A stretch of DNA of 64,000 nt from Sphingobacterium puteale (GTDB lineage: Bacteria; Bacteroidota; Bacteroidia; Sphingobacteriales; Sphingobacteriaceae), in NCBI RefSeq assembly GCF_003627955.1, contig NZ_RBWS01000007.1:186001-250000 (forward strand), read 5' to 3'. Positions 46,687 through 55,543 of the stretch are shown piece after piece (within the stretch, counting starts at the first letter, position 1; each line of letters starts with the position of its first letter). Made by a program: the position numbers and the translations under genes. A model generated the notes under the pieces. The model ran no database searches. It was given only the letters and a program-made list of their open reading frames with translations, and was not told where the DNA came from.

Positions 46687-46964
46687 AAAACTATACCAAT
46701 ATAATAAATAATATCGAAATTATAAAACAAAAGAACATACAAACGATAATATTTATTAAATAATTAATAAAACCATAACATTCTTCCGAGCCAAGATTTA
46801 GGAATAAACCGTTAATAATTGTTATTTTAGATCAGCATTCGTTGCTTGTGAAGGTTCAAACAACCAATAACCTACATTTCATTGCCGTGTTATCATATTT
46901 TTAGGTAAAAAAAAGATAATTTATAATAAAATTTTGAGATATTGTAATATAATGAATTCAAATA

Positions 46965-47360
46965 ATGAAACAACAATTCAACAACCATGGCGTAGCCAAA
47001 GTACAATTTCGAATCTTGGCGCTGCCAGAAAGTTTATTAGCAATTGAAACAAATGCTATTCGTCGAAATTTTCTATCTTGGATGGAAGCAAATTTCGCAC
47101 TGACTACAAGTCAAAAATTTCAATTGATGACCATGCCCGATGATCTACAGAACACCTTAAGTCAAGCTATTGCCAATAGCTATGAACTCGGAAAGGCCGT
47201 TCAATTTTTCAAAGAGACGACTTCTAAAGACGATCAGCCCGATTTGAAGGACATCGTGATCAATGGTGCCGAAACAATGGCGGACCTAAACAGCACTAGT
47301 AGAACAGCAGCTTTCGTGGGCCAACTGGCGATCAATATTCGCTATAAAGTAAACATGTAA
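46965..47360 (+). CDS. Hypothetical protein, 131 residues
   Basis: Not recognised. Soluble, with a helical N-terminal half (SLLAIETNAIRRNFLSWMEA) and no signal peptide. Divergent from the LytTR-like membrane regulator across a 278-bp AT-rich gap, so it may be its target. A 12-bp stem (47419-47430 / 47453-47464) lies 60 bp downstream without a T-run. Confidence 0.6.
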   Translation: MKQQFNNHGVAKVQFRILALPESLLAIETNAIRRNFLSWMEANFALTTSQKFQLMTMPDDLQNTLSQAIANSYELGKAVQFFKETTSKDDQPDLKDIVINGAETMADLNSTSRTAAFVGQLAINIRYKVNM

Positions 47361-47716
47361 TTTATCCAAGATAATATTATACCACAATGGACTAGCCTTA
47401 CAAGTACCTTTAACATCTATATCCCGTTTACGTTCAATCCCTTAACAGAAAATAAACGGGATATTGTATCCAAAGTTTTCCAGATAATAATTCCTGTCGA
47501 TATAAAAAGGCTATGCAACATAATCAGCAAAAAATTCTAATACGCTATTTTTTCTGTCCACAGCAATTAGACGTCTCGTGTCTTGTAAGTGAACCATTGC
47601 ATATGAACTACCCAATATCATATGCACTGCACTAATATTGCCCGAAGCCTTGTCCGTTTGTCAAAGGAGCCAATTATCGCAGATCCAACAGCATACCCCA
47701 TCCACAATAAACTATA
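47361..47716. other. Intergenic region with hairpin and possible decayed gene
   Basis: Contains the inverted repeat ATATCCCGTTTA / TAAACGGGATAT (47419-47464, 22-nt loop). Minus-strand 47510-47695 translates in shifting frames to GMGYAVGSAIIGSF, then VHMILGSSYAMVHLQDTR, which suggests a broken membrane-protein gene. I cannot assign a family. Confidence 0.35.
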
Positions 47717-48013
47717 TTAGATCTGCAATTGCAGGCGGATCCAGTTTAAGACGAAAAGTAAAATAAATGCAGTTAGCATATACACTTCTATTTTATTTAC
47801 TTTGGCCGGTCCAAATTTCCAGACGCAGATACGATCGATAATAAGCAACAGCAGGATTGGAATCAATCCGAATATCCCAATGTATATCGCCATTAATTTA
47901 TCGGGAGCAGAGTGTCCAGTAGCCAAAATTGTAACCGTGACGGCAACACCGATAAACCCCAATATCCCAAGGATCAAGAAAAGAGTACCTTTTGTTTTTA
48001 AGAATTTTATCAT
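47717..48013 (-). CDS. Small membrane protein with three membrane segments
   Basis: 98 residues from the ATG at 48013; a TTG at 48061 would add 16 residues. Three hydrophobic helices are visible (LFLILGILGFIGVAVTVTIL, AIYIGIFGLIPILLLLII, VYMLTAFILLFVLNW). Function unknown. Upstream lies a structured leader with promoter-like box and intrinsic terminator (48114-48210), suggesting control by transcription attenuation. Confidence 0.6.
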   Translation of the reverse strand: MIKFLKTKGTLFLILGILGFIGVAVTVTILATGHSAPDKLMAIYIGIFGLIPILLLLIIDRICVWKFGPAKVNKIEVYMLTAFILLFVLNWIRLQLQI

Positions 48014-48113
48014 TACCTGTTGTTTATCACCAGCTATTTCTAACACATCATGCGGAGACAATTGGCTTCTCCCCCCTGTTTTCCAAATTTACACATCCCG
48101 ATGTGCTAAAAAA

Positions 48114-48210
48114 TCAAAAACAAGCCCCCGAAAGCCGGGGGCGAGTGGCTCAAAGCCGGTTCATTTTTCTAGTTCGCTAGGGAATGTTCCGAGCCTCGCA
48201 GCCAAAGATA
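48114..48210 (-). ncRNA. Structured leader or small RNA with terminator
   Basis: Minus strand: TATCTTTG (48210-48203) fits the -7 box. The following RNA can fold as a closed stem, GCGAGGCTC pairing with GAGCCACTCGC, enclosing small hairpins GGAA-CA-TTCC and CTAG-CGAA-CTAG. It ends in GCCCCCG-N5-CGGGGGC (48142-48124) followed by TTGTTTTT. The closing stem and terminator share two bases. It stands upstream of the small membrane-protein gene, the order expected of a riboswitch or attenuator; a free small RNA is the alternative. No clear -33 box. Confidence 0.45.
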
Positions 48211-48367
48211 GTAGCTAAGGTAGTTAATTTAAATCATAGTATTATGCTCAGACTTCAATTTAGGCTCAGATCCTATAGATCCTATACATATAGATCAGTT
48301 CTTGAAAAAATATCTATATTTAAAGACCGGACATATGGCAGTTCGGCTAATCTATTTTAAACAAAAG

Positions 48368-49390
48368 ATGAAATTTAAAATTTTAATATTATTTATATTT
48401 ATCCAATATCGATGCCCTGCTCAACAAAAACAAGTAGTCAACAATGAAGTAACAGCTTATAGCCTACAAACGAAAAGGGATACGATTGATTTTATTGTTG
48501 TTGACAAAGCGCCACGTGAAAAGAAACCAATATTTCTATGGTGTCAAGGTTCGTTGCCGGTCCCGCTTTATATGAATTTTGAAAATTATGGTCTATGGCT
48601 GCATGGAGGGGGCATCGCAAACTTTGACTACGAAAAAATTAAGAAACATTACCATCTCGTCGTAATATCAATGCCCGAAACCCCTTTGATTGTTGACGAG
48701 GCTAACCTGAATAACGAAAAATGGTATTATGGCGACTCACCTAATAAAAACATTCCCAGTGTCGCTTTCCAAAAGGCCAATTATTATCAAAACTATATAA
48801 CTAGGGCAATCAAAGTCATCAAATTTTTGAGGAAGCAAAAATGGGTAGATAACGCTAAGCTTGTCGTTGCTGGTCATTCCCAAGGGTCAAAAATAGCGAC
48901 CGGTATTGCTGTAAATTATAAACATGTAACCAAGTTAGGTCTCTTTGCTGCAAACCCGCTCGGCAGAATAGACCAAAGCATAAGGAAACTGAGAAAAGAA
49001 GCAGAGCAAGGAAAAATATCTTGGGAATTAGCAGATAAACAAATTGAGGAACAGTATGAATATTTTAAGGCTGCCAATGATCCCGAAAAAATAGCAAAGG
49101 ATCCAAGCCTGTTGGCCTGGAACACATTATCAGATCCGATAATAACAGACTGGCTGTCCTTTAACAAACCTATCTACCTCGCATATGGTACAAATGACAT
49201 AACAAGTGATTTTTGTGACCTGATACCATTATACTTTATAAGGCAAAAAAAGAATAACCTCACTTACAAAAGATACTTTAATCTTGAACATAATTTTTTT
49301 GAAGTTAACGGTCAAAACGAACCCGATCATACCAAACCACATTGGACAGAAGTCATGGACAATTTTCTCCAATGGACATTAGTACCTTAA
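48368..49390 (+). CDS. Secreted alpha/beta hydrolase
   Basis: About 340 residues from the ATG at 48368, which starts a hydrophobic leader (KILILFIFIQYRCPAQ); the frame extends to a TTG at 48302 without leader features. Nucleophile elbow VAGHSQGS with Ser171, acid in YGTNDITSD, and His in NLEHNFF give a plausible triad. Resembles prolyl-oligopeptidase-like or dienelactone-type hydrolases of Bacteroidota; substrate unknown. Stands alone. Confidence 0.78.
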   Translation: MKFKILILFIFIQYRCPAQQKQVVNNEVTAYSLQTKRDTIDFIVVDKAPREKKPIFLWCQGSLPVPLYMNFENYGLWLHGGGIANFDYEKIKKHYHLVVISMPETPLIVDEANLNNEKWYYGDSPNKNIPSVAFQKANYYQNYITRAIKVIKFLRKQKWVDNAKLVVAGHSQGSKIATGIAVNYKHVTKLGLFAANPLGRIDQSIRKLRKEAEQGKISWELADKQIEEQYEYFKAANDPEKIAKDPSLLAWNTLSDPIITDWLSFNKPIYLAYGTNDITSDFCDLIPLYFIRQKKNNLTYKRYFNLEHNFFEVNGQNEPDHTKPHWTEVMDNFLQWTLVP

Positions 49391-49547
49391 AACATGATAA
49401 GTTGAACACACCACGCGAAAAATAAGAAAGTAGAGAAACCAAAAGCTATAGGCGCAATTTTCCACTTCTATTTTGAAAGGTCTGCAAATAAATAAGATCA
49501 AGATAAAAACTCCCAAAAAAAGCAACTCTTGGAGGCGCTGGTCTTCG

Positions 49548-51251
49548 TTAAAAGAAATCCCGACAAAGTCCATATGCCTCATTAATTAATTTGTTCAGTT
49601 TATTTTCCAGATCGGATTTATCCAAGGTTTCCGTATTATTCAGTTGTTTAACAAGGGCCACTACAGCTTGAAAGTTTGCACTGGAGAATCTAGGAAGAGG
49701 GTAGTTTTCAATATATTGAGAAAAATAACGCTTTCTTCCCGCATAAAGTTTATTGTTATACATCAGTGAATGATAATAATTCATTAATCTGGAGTTACAG
49801 ACGCCCTGAATGAATAAAAGGATATCAAGATCTTTCTCGTTTGTCGCTGCCATCCAATAGCAGTTTCCGTTCACCAACTTACCACTGGAGTCAAAACAAA
49901 ATCGGGGCTCTATACTAATATCCGGAAATACAACTTTGGGGAGTTTCCAGAGAGCCGGGTTTTGGGGAACCCAGATTTCATACCAGCCGCGGCCAGATTT
50001 TAGCACATAGTGCCTGTTATTTAGTACTTCAAAATTACTGAGCAAATATTCTTTTGTCCTCGGATAATCCTCCAGATTTATTCGATTACATTTGCCCTTG
50101 TTATCAAAATGAGGATATAGTATTCTTAAATCCGTTTCAGGCGTCCCCCACGCTTTAATGTTCTCCTGTGATATCAAATCATACATTAATTCTGCCTCGG
50201 GCTCAATGATATCATAAGCACCCCAATCTTTACGAATAAAGACCTTATCGGCGGTTGTCTTGACGCCTATTTTTACTTTAAAATGATCTCTTACTCTGGA
50301 AAAACAAGCCGCCTCGATTTTGCGCACAAATTCCTCTTCCCTCAAATCGAGCAAAATCCAGTTGCTTTTATTGGATGAATCAAATTTTACAGCACCGGAT
50401 GTACATACATAGGAATTCTCATTATGTTTAAAATTGCCAACATAGTTATTTTTCAATGCCTCATAAATCGACATTTTTTTACCTTCTAGCCTTGTTTTTT
50501 TATTAAAGTCTTGATAAATTTTAAAGAACTGACAGCTTTCCGTGCTATCGGTACGTGTTTTTCTTCCTATAAATATAGCCGGCAATACTGCAGCATCGAA
50601 TAATTTTGTATCGCCCAGATCTATGATTTCCAATATCTCATAATTCTCCCTCAGAAACTCCCGGATACTTTCCCCACTTTTTGTATTCAAATATTTGTTT
50701 GATGTAATAACACCCAAAATCCCACCCTCCTTTAAAGCAAATGTCATTGCCTTAACAAAAGGAAAGTACAAATCCACTTTCCCTTTAAGTCCATACTTTT
50801 TGGATATCCGCTGAGCATAGGCTGCGCCTAATAGCTGGGTTCTAACGTAAGGCGGATTGGCAATAATGATATCAGCACATTGATTCATATCCATGGAAAT
50901 ACCATTAGACGTTCCAAAACGGGTATCATCAAAGGAAATACTTTCCAGGAAGTCAGCATACTGAACCAGGTATCTCGATTCGCCAAAGTGGCTTTCAAGC
51001 CTTGTCTCTGCCTTACGCAAGTAATTATAATTGATATCAACGCCCCTCAACTCAAAGGTTATTTTTTTCGAGACCAATTCCTTTCCAATGCTAAGTAATA
51101 AGGCTCCATCCCCACAAGAAGGATCTAATACCCTGACCGAATCTTTAGTATTGTATTTTAGTATTTTTTCCGCCAAAAAATCAGCAAGCAATACAGGGGT
51201 AAATGTTGCTCCATTTTTCTTGATATTTAGATTATCTTTTATAGTATTCAT
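49548..51251 (-). CDS. N6-adenine DNA methyltransferase (Eco57I/TaqI type), orphan
   Basis: 567 residues from the ATG at 51251; an upstream ATG at 51338 would cross a TAACTTTG box and is less likely. SAM-binding LDPSCGDG (42-49) and catalytic ANPPY (131-135) mark an amino-methyltransferase. The N-terminal GATFTPVLLADFLAEKI is typical of M.TaqI-like enzymes, and the C-terminus is a TaqI-type specificity domain (YAGRKRYFSQYIENYPLPRF). No nuclease motif or intact restriction partner is visible. It may be a solitary modification enzyme or a relic of an R-M system. Confidence 0.87.
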   Translation of the reverse strand: MNTIKDNLNIKKNGATFTPVLLADFLAEKILKYNTKDSVRVLDPSCGDGALLLSIGKELVSKKITFELRGVDINYNYLRKAETRLESHFGESRYLVQYADFLESISFDDTRFGTSNGISMDMNQCADIIIANPPYVRTQLLGAAYAQRISKKYGLKGKVDLYFPFVKAMTFALKEGGILGVITSNKYLNTKSGESIREFLRENYEILEIIDLGDTKLFDAAVLPAIFIGRKTRTDSTESCQFFKIYQDFNKKTRLEGKKMSIYEALKNNYVGNFKHNENSYVCTSGAVKFDSSNKSNWILLDLREEEFVRKIEAACFSRVRDHFKVKIGVKTTADKVFIRKDWGAYDIIEPEAELMYDLISQENIKAWGTPETDLRILYPHFDNKGKCNRINLEDYPRTKEYLLSNFEVLNNRHYVLKSGRGWYEIWVPQNPALWKLPKVVFPDISIEPRFCFDSSGKLVNGNCYWMAATNEKDLDILLFIQGVCNSRLMNYYHSLMYNNKLYAGRKRYFSQYIENYPLPRFSSANFQAVVALVKQLNNTETLDKSDLENKLNKLINEAYGLCRDFF

Positions 51252-51679
51252 AAATATGCTCAAAGTTATCAAATTACACTCTACTCGCCCCATCATCTGA
51301 GAAAATTCGTTCAGATGATTTTTGTTATCTTCGACCATTAAATACTATAAATGGACAATCACATCATTGATAAGGTCGCATCAATTCACATTGCCAATAA
51401 GAAGATCTTAAGTAGGCAGTCAAAGATCAAGACAAACTTTATTTCCCATGTGGAAAAAGAGAACATGGTAAAACTGATTTAATATGTCCAGGAGAAAAAT
51501 CCGTGAGGAGTTAAATGTAGATATCATCGCGCATAGTATAGCTAAACTAAAACACGACCTCAATTGTTCTTTTATTTAATTTGTAATGTTGTGAGTAACC
51601 AGAAAATACCATTTAATTCTTTTTCAAATACAAAATCTTCTTAATCTATTATTTACAACCGTTTTATAATATCAAAAGG
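51252..51679 (+). other. Gap beside the methyltransferase with two short frames
   Basis: Plus-strand frames 51351-51482 (43 codons, MDNHIIDKVASIHIANKK...) and 51484-51579 (31 codons, MSRRKIREELNVDIIAHSIA...) lie end to end and are rich in charged residues. They could be pieces of a broken gene paired with the methyltransferase, but no family is recognisable. Confidence 0.3.
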
Positions 51680-52213
51680 ATGAACAACTTTCCAAGAATA
51701 GAAACTGAAAGACTTATTCTCGACAAAATAACAATGGAAGATATTCCACAGATTGTATTATATCTCCAGGATAAAGTATTTTCCGATTATACGTCGAATA
51801 TCCCATACCCGTACCGGAAGGAAGATGCTGAGTTTTGGCTGAAACTATCAGCCGAAAGCTTTCAAAACCGTAAAGGAATCACCTTTGCAATTCGAGAAAA
51901 AAAAGGAAAATTGCTCGGTGCCATAGGGCTTCACGATGAAGGCTCGGATAAAGCCGAATTAGGTTACTGGATAGGCATTCCAAACTGGAATAAAGGCTAT
52001 GTCACTGAAGCTGCGAAAGCTGTAATTGACTACGGGTTCAGCGAACTGAATTTCAACAAAATATTTGCGACTTATTTCCCTCATAACCCAGCTTCAGGAA
52101 AAGTTCTAGGCAAGATAGGAATGAAAAAAGAGGCGGTATTAAAACAACACTTAAAAAAAGATGGTAAATATTATGATATCCCAATGTATTCAATTTTTAA
52201 AGAAGACAGATAA
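51680..52213 (+). CDS. GNAT-family N-acetyltransferase (RimJ/RimL type)
   Basis: 177 residues. RimJ/RimL-like start IETERLILDKITMEDIPQIV, acetyl-CoA-binding region LGYWIGIPNWNKGYVTEAAK and the C-terminal PASGKVLGKIGMKKE. Probably acetylates a protein N-terminus, antibiotic or small amine; target unknown. Single gene. Confidence 0.9.
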   Translation: MNNFPRIETERLILDKITMEDIPQIVLYLQDKVFSDYTSNIPYPYRKEDAEFWLKLSAESFQNRKGITFAIREKKGKLLGAIGLHDEGSDKAELGYWIGIPNWNKGYVTEAAKAVIDYGFSELNFNKIFATYFPHNPASGKVLGKIGMKKEAVLKQHLKKDGKYYDIPMYSIFKEDR

Positions 52214-52466
52214 GATTAACGTGCCAGAAAAACAACATTCTAATTTCCATACGCTATCAGCAATAATCATAATTTGCTTCATTCCCGCTGTAGAATAAGC
52301 TATTCAAGAGGATAAAATAGACCTATGACGCTAGTCCATTTTTTAAAGGGGACATCGACCTTTTGTTGGATTGTCGAATACACTATGAGCGAGTAATGAA
52401 ATAACGAATTATCTTATTGAAAAATTCGGTAAATTTAGACTATAGACAACCATAATAAAATATAAC

Positions 52467-52997
52467 ATGAAAATATTTGCCTTTGCTGGAAGCAATTCCT
52501 CTACGTCGATCAATAAACAATTGGTCAAGTTTGTTCTGAAAAGTTTTGTTAACCATGAAATCAACCTAATTGATCTAAACGATTATAACATGCCTGTTTT
52601 TTCTGTCGATTTGGAAAAAAATGGTTTTCCGGAAGAAGCACATCATTTTTTGGATAATATCACCAAAAGCGATATTATTATCTGTTCGTTGGCGGAAAAC
52701 AACCGTTCCTATAGCGCTGCTTTTAAGAATGTTTTTGACTGGGCTTCCCGAATAAATGTCAAGGTGTTTCAAGACAAACCCATGTTACTAATGACCACTT
52801 CCCCTGGTGGTTATGGCGGTGGAAATGTGATGTCCGAGGCACAAAAATTCTTTCCACAATTTGGTGCTATCATCAAAGAAACCTTTTCCCTGCCAAAATT
52901 CTATGAGAATTTTGATCCGAACAATGGTGTCATTAACCCAGAACTCTTAACGGCACTTAACCTAAAAATAGAAAATTTTAAGAAACAACTCGTGTAG
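52467..52997 (+). CDS. NADPH-dependent FMN reductase
   Basis: 176 residues, FMN_red family: phosphate-binding loop FAGSNSSTSINKQLVKF, acidic-loop LIDLNDYNMPVFSVDLEKNG, and the stretch SLAENNRSYSAAFKNVFDWA. Cytoplasmic flavin, quinone or azo reductase. Followed 15 bp later by a secreted SH3-like protein; cotranscription possible but functions differ. Confidence 0.88.
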   Translation: MKIFAFAGSNSSTSINKQLVKFVLKSFVNHEINLIDLNDYNMPVFSVDLEKNGFPEEAHHFLDNITKSDIIICSLAENNRSYSAAFKNVFDWASRINVKVFQDKPMLLMTTSPGGYGGGNVMSEAQKFFPQFGAIIKETFSLPKFYENFDPNNGVINPELLTALNLKIENFKKQLV

Positions 52998-53012
52998 CAA
53001 AATTTCTATTAT

Positions 53013-53756
53013 ATGTTAAGATTGCCCCATAGGATTTGTCTCCTTGCCTTATCTATAGCACCATTTTTTCTAAATGCACAAACCAAGGAAGCTGGTCTTC
53101 TTCTTCCTACTGTAGACACTTTACGTTATACGAGCAATTATTGTTGCATTCTATCCCCCAAAAACGGATTTAAACTATACGATACGCCAAATGGAAAAGT
53201 AATCGGAAAATTAAAGATGGAAATCAGGGAAGATGACAATCAATCACCATATTTCATTTATTTCGTAACAGCCGATGACAAAAAGAAGCTTACGACGGAA
53301 AATTTCAAATTAATCGGCAATGAAGTTTACGCTATTCCATTTTATGAAAAGCTGGACGGTTTCATTCGTGTTCTAACAAAAATGGGAAATTATTGGATTT
53401 CGGTTAAAGAGCTAGACAATATGAGCTTTTCAGCGAAGCCATGGATTAATTTTCTATTGGAAGAAAATGAAAAAGTACTTGGTTATTATGCCAAAGCCCC
53501 CGGACTTCGAATCAGAAAAGAACCCAATACCTCAAGCGATATTATTGAAGCCATTCGAGGGGATCTATTTGAAATCAAACTATCCAATCAAATAAAGGGG
53601 CAATGGTGTAAGGTCAGGGTGACAAAATATAGAGAACATCCTTGTGAAACCGACCTTGATGACAAAGACAATATTGAACGCATCATCCAAGGTTGGCTAA
53701 AAATTATCGATGATGAAGGTAATTCAAACCTCTGGTATTATGCTAAAGGATGTTGA
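53013..53756 (+). CDS. Secreted protein with SH3-like domain
   Basis: 247 residues with a signal peptide (LALSIAPFFLNAQ). A C-terminal bacterial SH3-like segment is visible (GLRIRKEPNTSSDIIEAIRG, then GQWCKVRVTKYREHPCE), which may bind cell-wall peptides. The N-terminal half (about 25-150) is not recognised, though SPKNGFKLYDTPNGKVIGKL is itself SH3-like. Function unknown. Confidence 0.7.
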   Translation: MLRLPHRICLLALSIAPFFLNAQTKEAGLLLPTVDTLRYTSNYCCILSPKNGFKLYDTPNGKVIGKLKMEIREDDNQSPYFIYFVTADDKKKLTTENFKLIGNEVYAIPFYEKLDGFIRVLTKMGNYWISVKELDNMSFSAKPWINFLLEENEKVLGYYAKAPGLRIRKEPNTSSDIIEAIRGDLFEIKLSNQIKGQWCKVRVTKYREHPCETDLDDKDNIERIIQGWLKIIDDEGNSNLWYYAKGC

Positions 53757-53800
53757 TGGCTAAACAAAGCGATTTGATGAGAAATCAAATTGATTTGCTA

Positions 53801-54136
53801 TCACATGGAAATTCCGTCTGCATAATATTCCTCATTCCATTTCGCCAACTGGCACATGATTGGAATAAGTGCCTTCCCTTTTTGAGTCAGCGTGTATTCT
53901 ACCCGAGGAGGTAACTCTTTAAATTCTTCTCTCAAAATAATGCCATCTTCCTCCAATTCTTTTAACGAGGATGTCAGCACTTTTCGAGAAATATTTTCGA
54001 TCAATGCATCGAGTTGTCCAAATCGGGCTTTCCGATCTCTTAGCGTGTATATAATAATGGGCTTCCATCTTGTTCCCAAAATTCCCATGGAGCGTTGCAT
54101 TGCGCATGGACAATTTTTAAAATCAGTTCTTTTCAT
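53801..54136 (-). CDS. HxlR-family transcriptional regulator
   Basis: 111 residues from ATG 54136. Conserved Cys in NCPCAMQRSMGILGTRWKPI, HTH RFGQLDALIENISRKVLTSS, and wing PPRVEYTLTQKG. Divergent from an old-yellow-enzyme gene 111 bp away; operator-like repeats in the gap cover its own -7 box. Probably a Cys-based sensor of quinones or electrophiles that represses both genes. Confidence 0.93.
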   Translation of the reverse strand: MKRTDFKNCPCAMQRSMGILGTRWKPIIIYTLRDRKARFGQLDALIENISRKVLTSSLKELEEDGIILREEFKELPPRVEYTLTQKGKALIPIMCQLAKWNEEYYADGISM

Positions 54137-54151
54137 TGTCAAAACATTTGA

Positions 54152-54219
54152 TAGTTACACAAAGGTAACTACTTTACACTATTAATAGTTACAAAAATAC
54201 ACTATTTAAAATATCTTTG
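54152..54219. promoter_or_regulatory. HxlR operators and divergent promoters
   Basis: Perfect palindrome TAGTTAC-N6-GTAACTA (54152-54171) overlaps the minus-strand -7 box TACCTTTG (54167-54160). A third TAGTTAC lies at 54186-54192 and TACACTATT repeats at 54175 and 54198. TATCTTTG (54212-54219) is the plus-strand -7 box for the reductase gene. Confidence 0.68.
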
Positions 54220-54247
54220 TAAAGAAATTCGTATATGATATAAAAAA

Positions 54248-55312
54248 ATGAGCATACAAACACTTTTCAGTTCATTCCAATACAAAAATCTTGTATTAAA
54301 AAACCGTTTCGTCATGGCCCCCATGACACGAGCATTTTCTGTTGATGGAATCCCTGGAGATGCCGTTACAGGTTACTATGAACGACGGGCAGCCGGAGAC
54401 GTTGGTTTGATTCTAACCGAGGGAACCGTCATCGAGCGGCCCGCATCAAAAAACTTAAAGGACATTCCAAATTTCCATGGCGACCAAGCATTAAAGGGCT
54501 GGAAAAACATTGTCGAGGCTGTCCACGCAAAAGGAGGTAAAATAGCTCCTCAACTATGGCATGTAGGGTATACACCGATGCAGTGGACGCCGCCGGCAGC
54601 TTTTGAAAGTCCCGACACAATGACTTTGGCCGATATAGAAAATACTATTCAAGCGTATGCTGATGCAGCAAAATCTGCGAAAGAGCTAGGTTTCGATGCT
54701 TTTGAAATACATGCTGCTCATGGTTACTTGATTGATCAATTCTTTTGGGAGGAGATGAACCACAGATCAGATGAATTCGGTGGGAAAACGATAAAAGAGC
54801 GTTCCAGATTTGCTGTCGAAGTAGTAAAAGCAATGCGAAAAGCTGTTGGACCCGATTTTGTAATTATCATCAGACTATCACAATGGAAACAGCAAGATTA
54901 CGCTGCGAAATTAGCCCCTACCCCAAAGCTGATGGAAGACTGGATCTTACCATTAGTCGACGCGGGCATAGATATTTTTCATGGAAGTCAACGACGCTAT
55001 TGGGAGCCAGAATTTGAGGGTAGTGATTTAAATTTCGCCGGATGGCTAAAAAAAGTCTCCGGTCAACCGACAATAACGGTGGGTTCAGTAGGACTTGATA
55101 AAGATTTTGGCGAGGTATTTACAAATTCAGAATTTAAGTCATCTCCAGCTTCACTGGATGAATTAGTACGTCGATATGAAAGAGGGGACTTTGATTTGGT
55201 TGCAGTAGGTCGTGCGATCTTACAAGATCCAAATTGGGTAAAGAAAGTTCAAGCAGAACAATTCGAAGACTTATCTGTCTTTGAGGCCAAAAGCTTAGCA
55301 ACTTTGTCTTAG
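54248..55312 (+). CDS. Old yellow enzyme, NADH:flavin oxidoreductase / ene-reductase
   Basis: 354 residues, FMN-dependent TIM barrel: FQYKNLVLKNRFVMAPMTRA start, QLWHVGYTP, FEIHAAHGYLIDQFF, and the FMN-phosphate region VGSVGLDKDF and AVGRAILQDPNW. The active site reads HAAH, a His-His pair as in YqjM-type enzymes, rather than the His-Asn of classical members. Reduces alpha,beta-unsaturated carbonyls, quinones or nitro compounds. Its divergent HxlR regulator implies induction by such electrophiles. Confidence 0.92.
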   Translation: MSIQTLFSSFQYKNLVLKNRFVMAPMTRAFSVDGIPGDAVTGYYERRAAGDVGLILTEGTVIERPASKNLKDIPNFHGDQALKGWKNIVEAVHAKGGKIAPQLWHVGYTPMQWTPPAAFESPDTMTLADIENTIQAYADAAKSAKELGFDAFEIHAAHGYLIDQFFWEEMNHRSDEFGGKTIKERSRFAVEVVKAMRKAVGPDFVIIIRLSQWKQQDYAAKLAPTPKLMEDWILPLVDAGIDIFHGSQRRYWEPEFEGSDLNFAGWLKKVSGQPTITVGSVGLDKDFGEVFTNSEFKSSPASLDELVRRYERGDFDLVAVGRAILQDPNWVKKVQAEQFEDLSVFEAKSLATLS

Positions 55313-55402
55313 CCAGATCAATGATCTAAGTACGCTAGTAATTCTTATTAACGGTTATATGATAAAAATCCGTAAAAGAAGAGCCTTCACTTTTATGGAT
55401 AA

Positions 55403-55441
55403 AACAAGATATCCATTCCTGTTTGGGTATCTTGTTTTTTT
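55403..55441 (+). terminator. Terminator after the ene-reductase gene
   Basis: AACAAGATATCC / GGGTATCTTGTT stem (55403-55414, 55425-55436; one wobble) and T-run. Confidence 0.8.
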
Positions 55442-55543
55442 AAAATAAATCATGTGAACTTCCCCTTGCCCAATATTTTTCTGATTTTGGATATCGACAC
55501 ATTATTAATAAATTGTAGTCAAAATACATTTAAGCCTTTCATC

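Noticed and set aside
48124..48196. Structured stretch as a tRNA or tmRNA end
   Set aside because: No acceptor/T-arm arrangement, no CCA or T-loop in the right place; the 3' end is a U-tract terminator.
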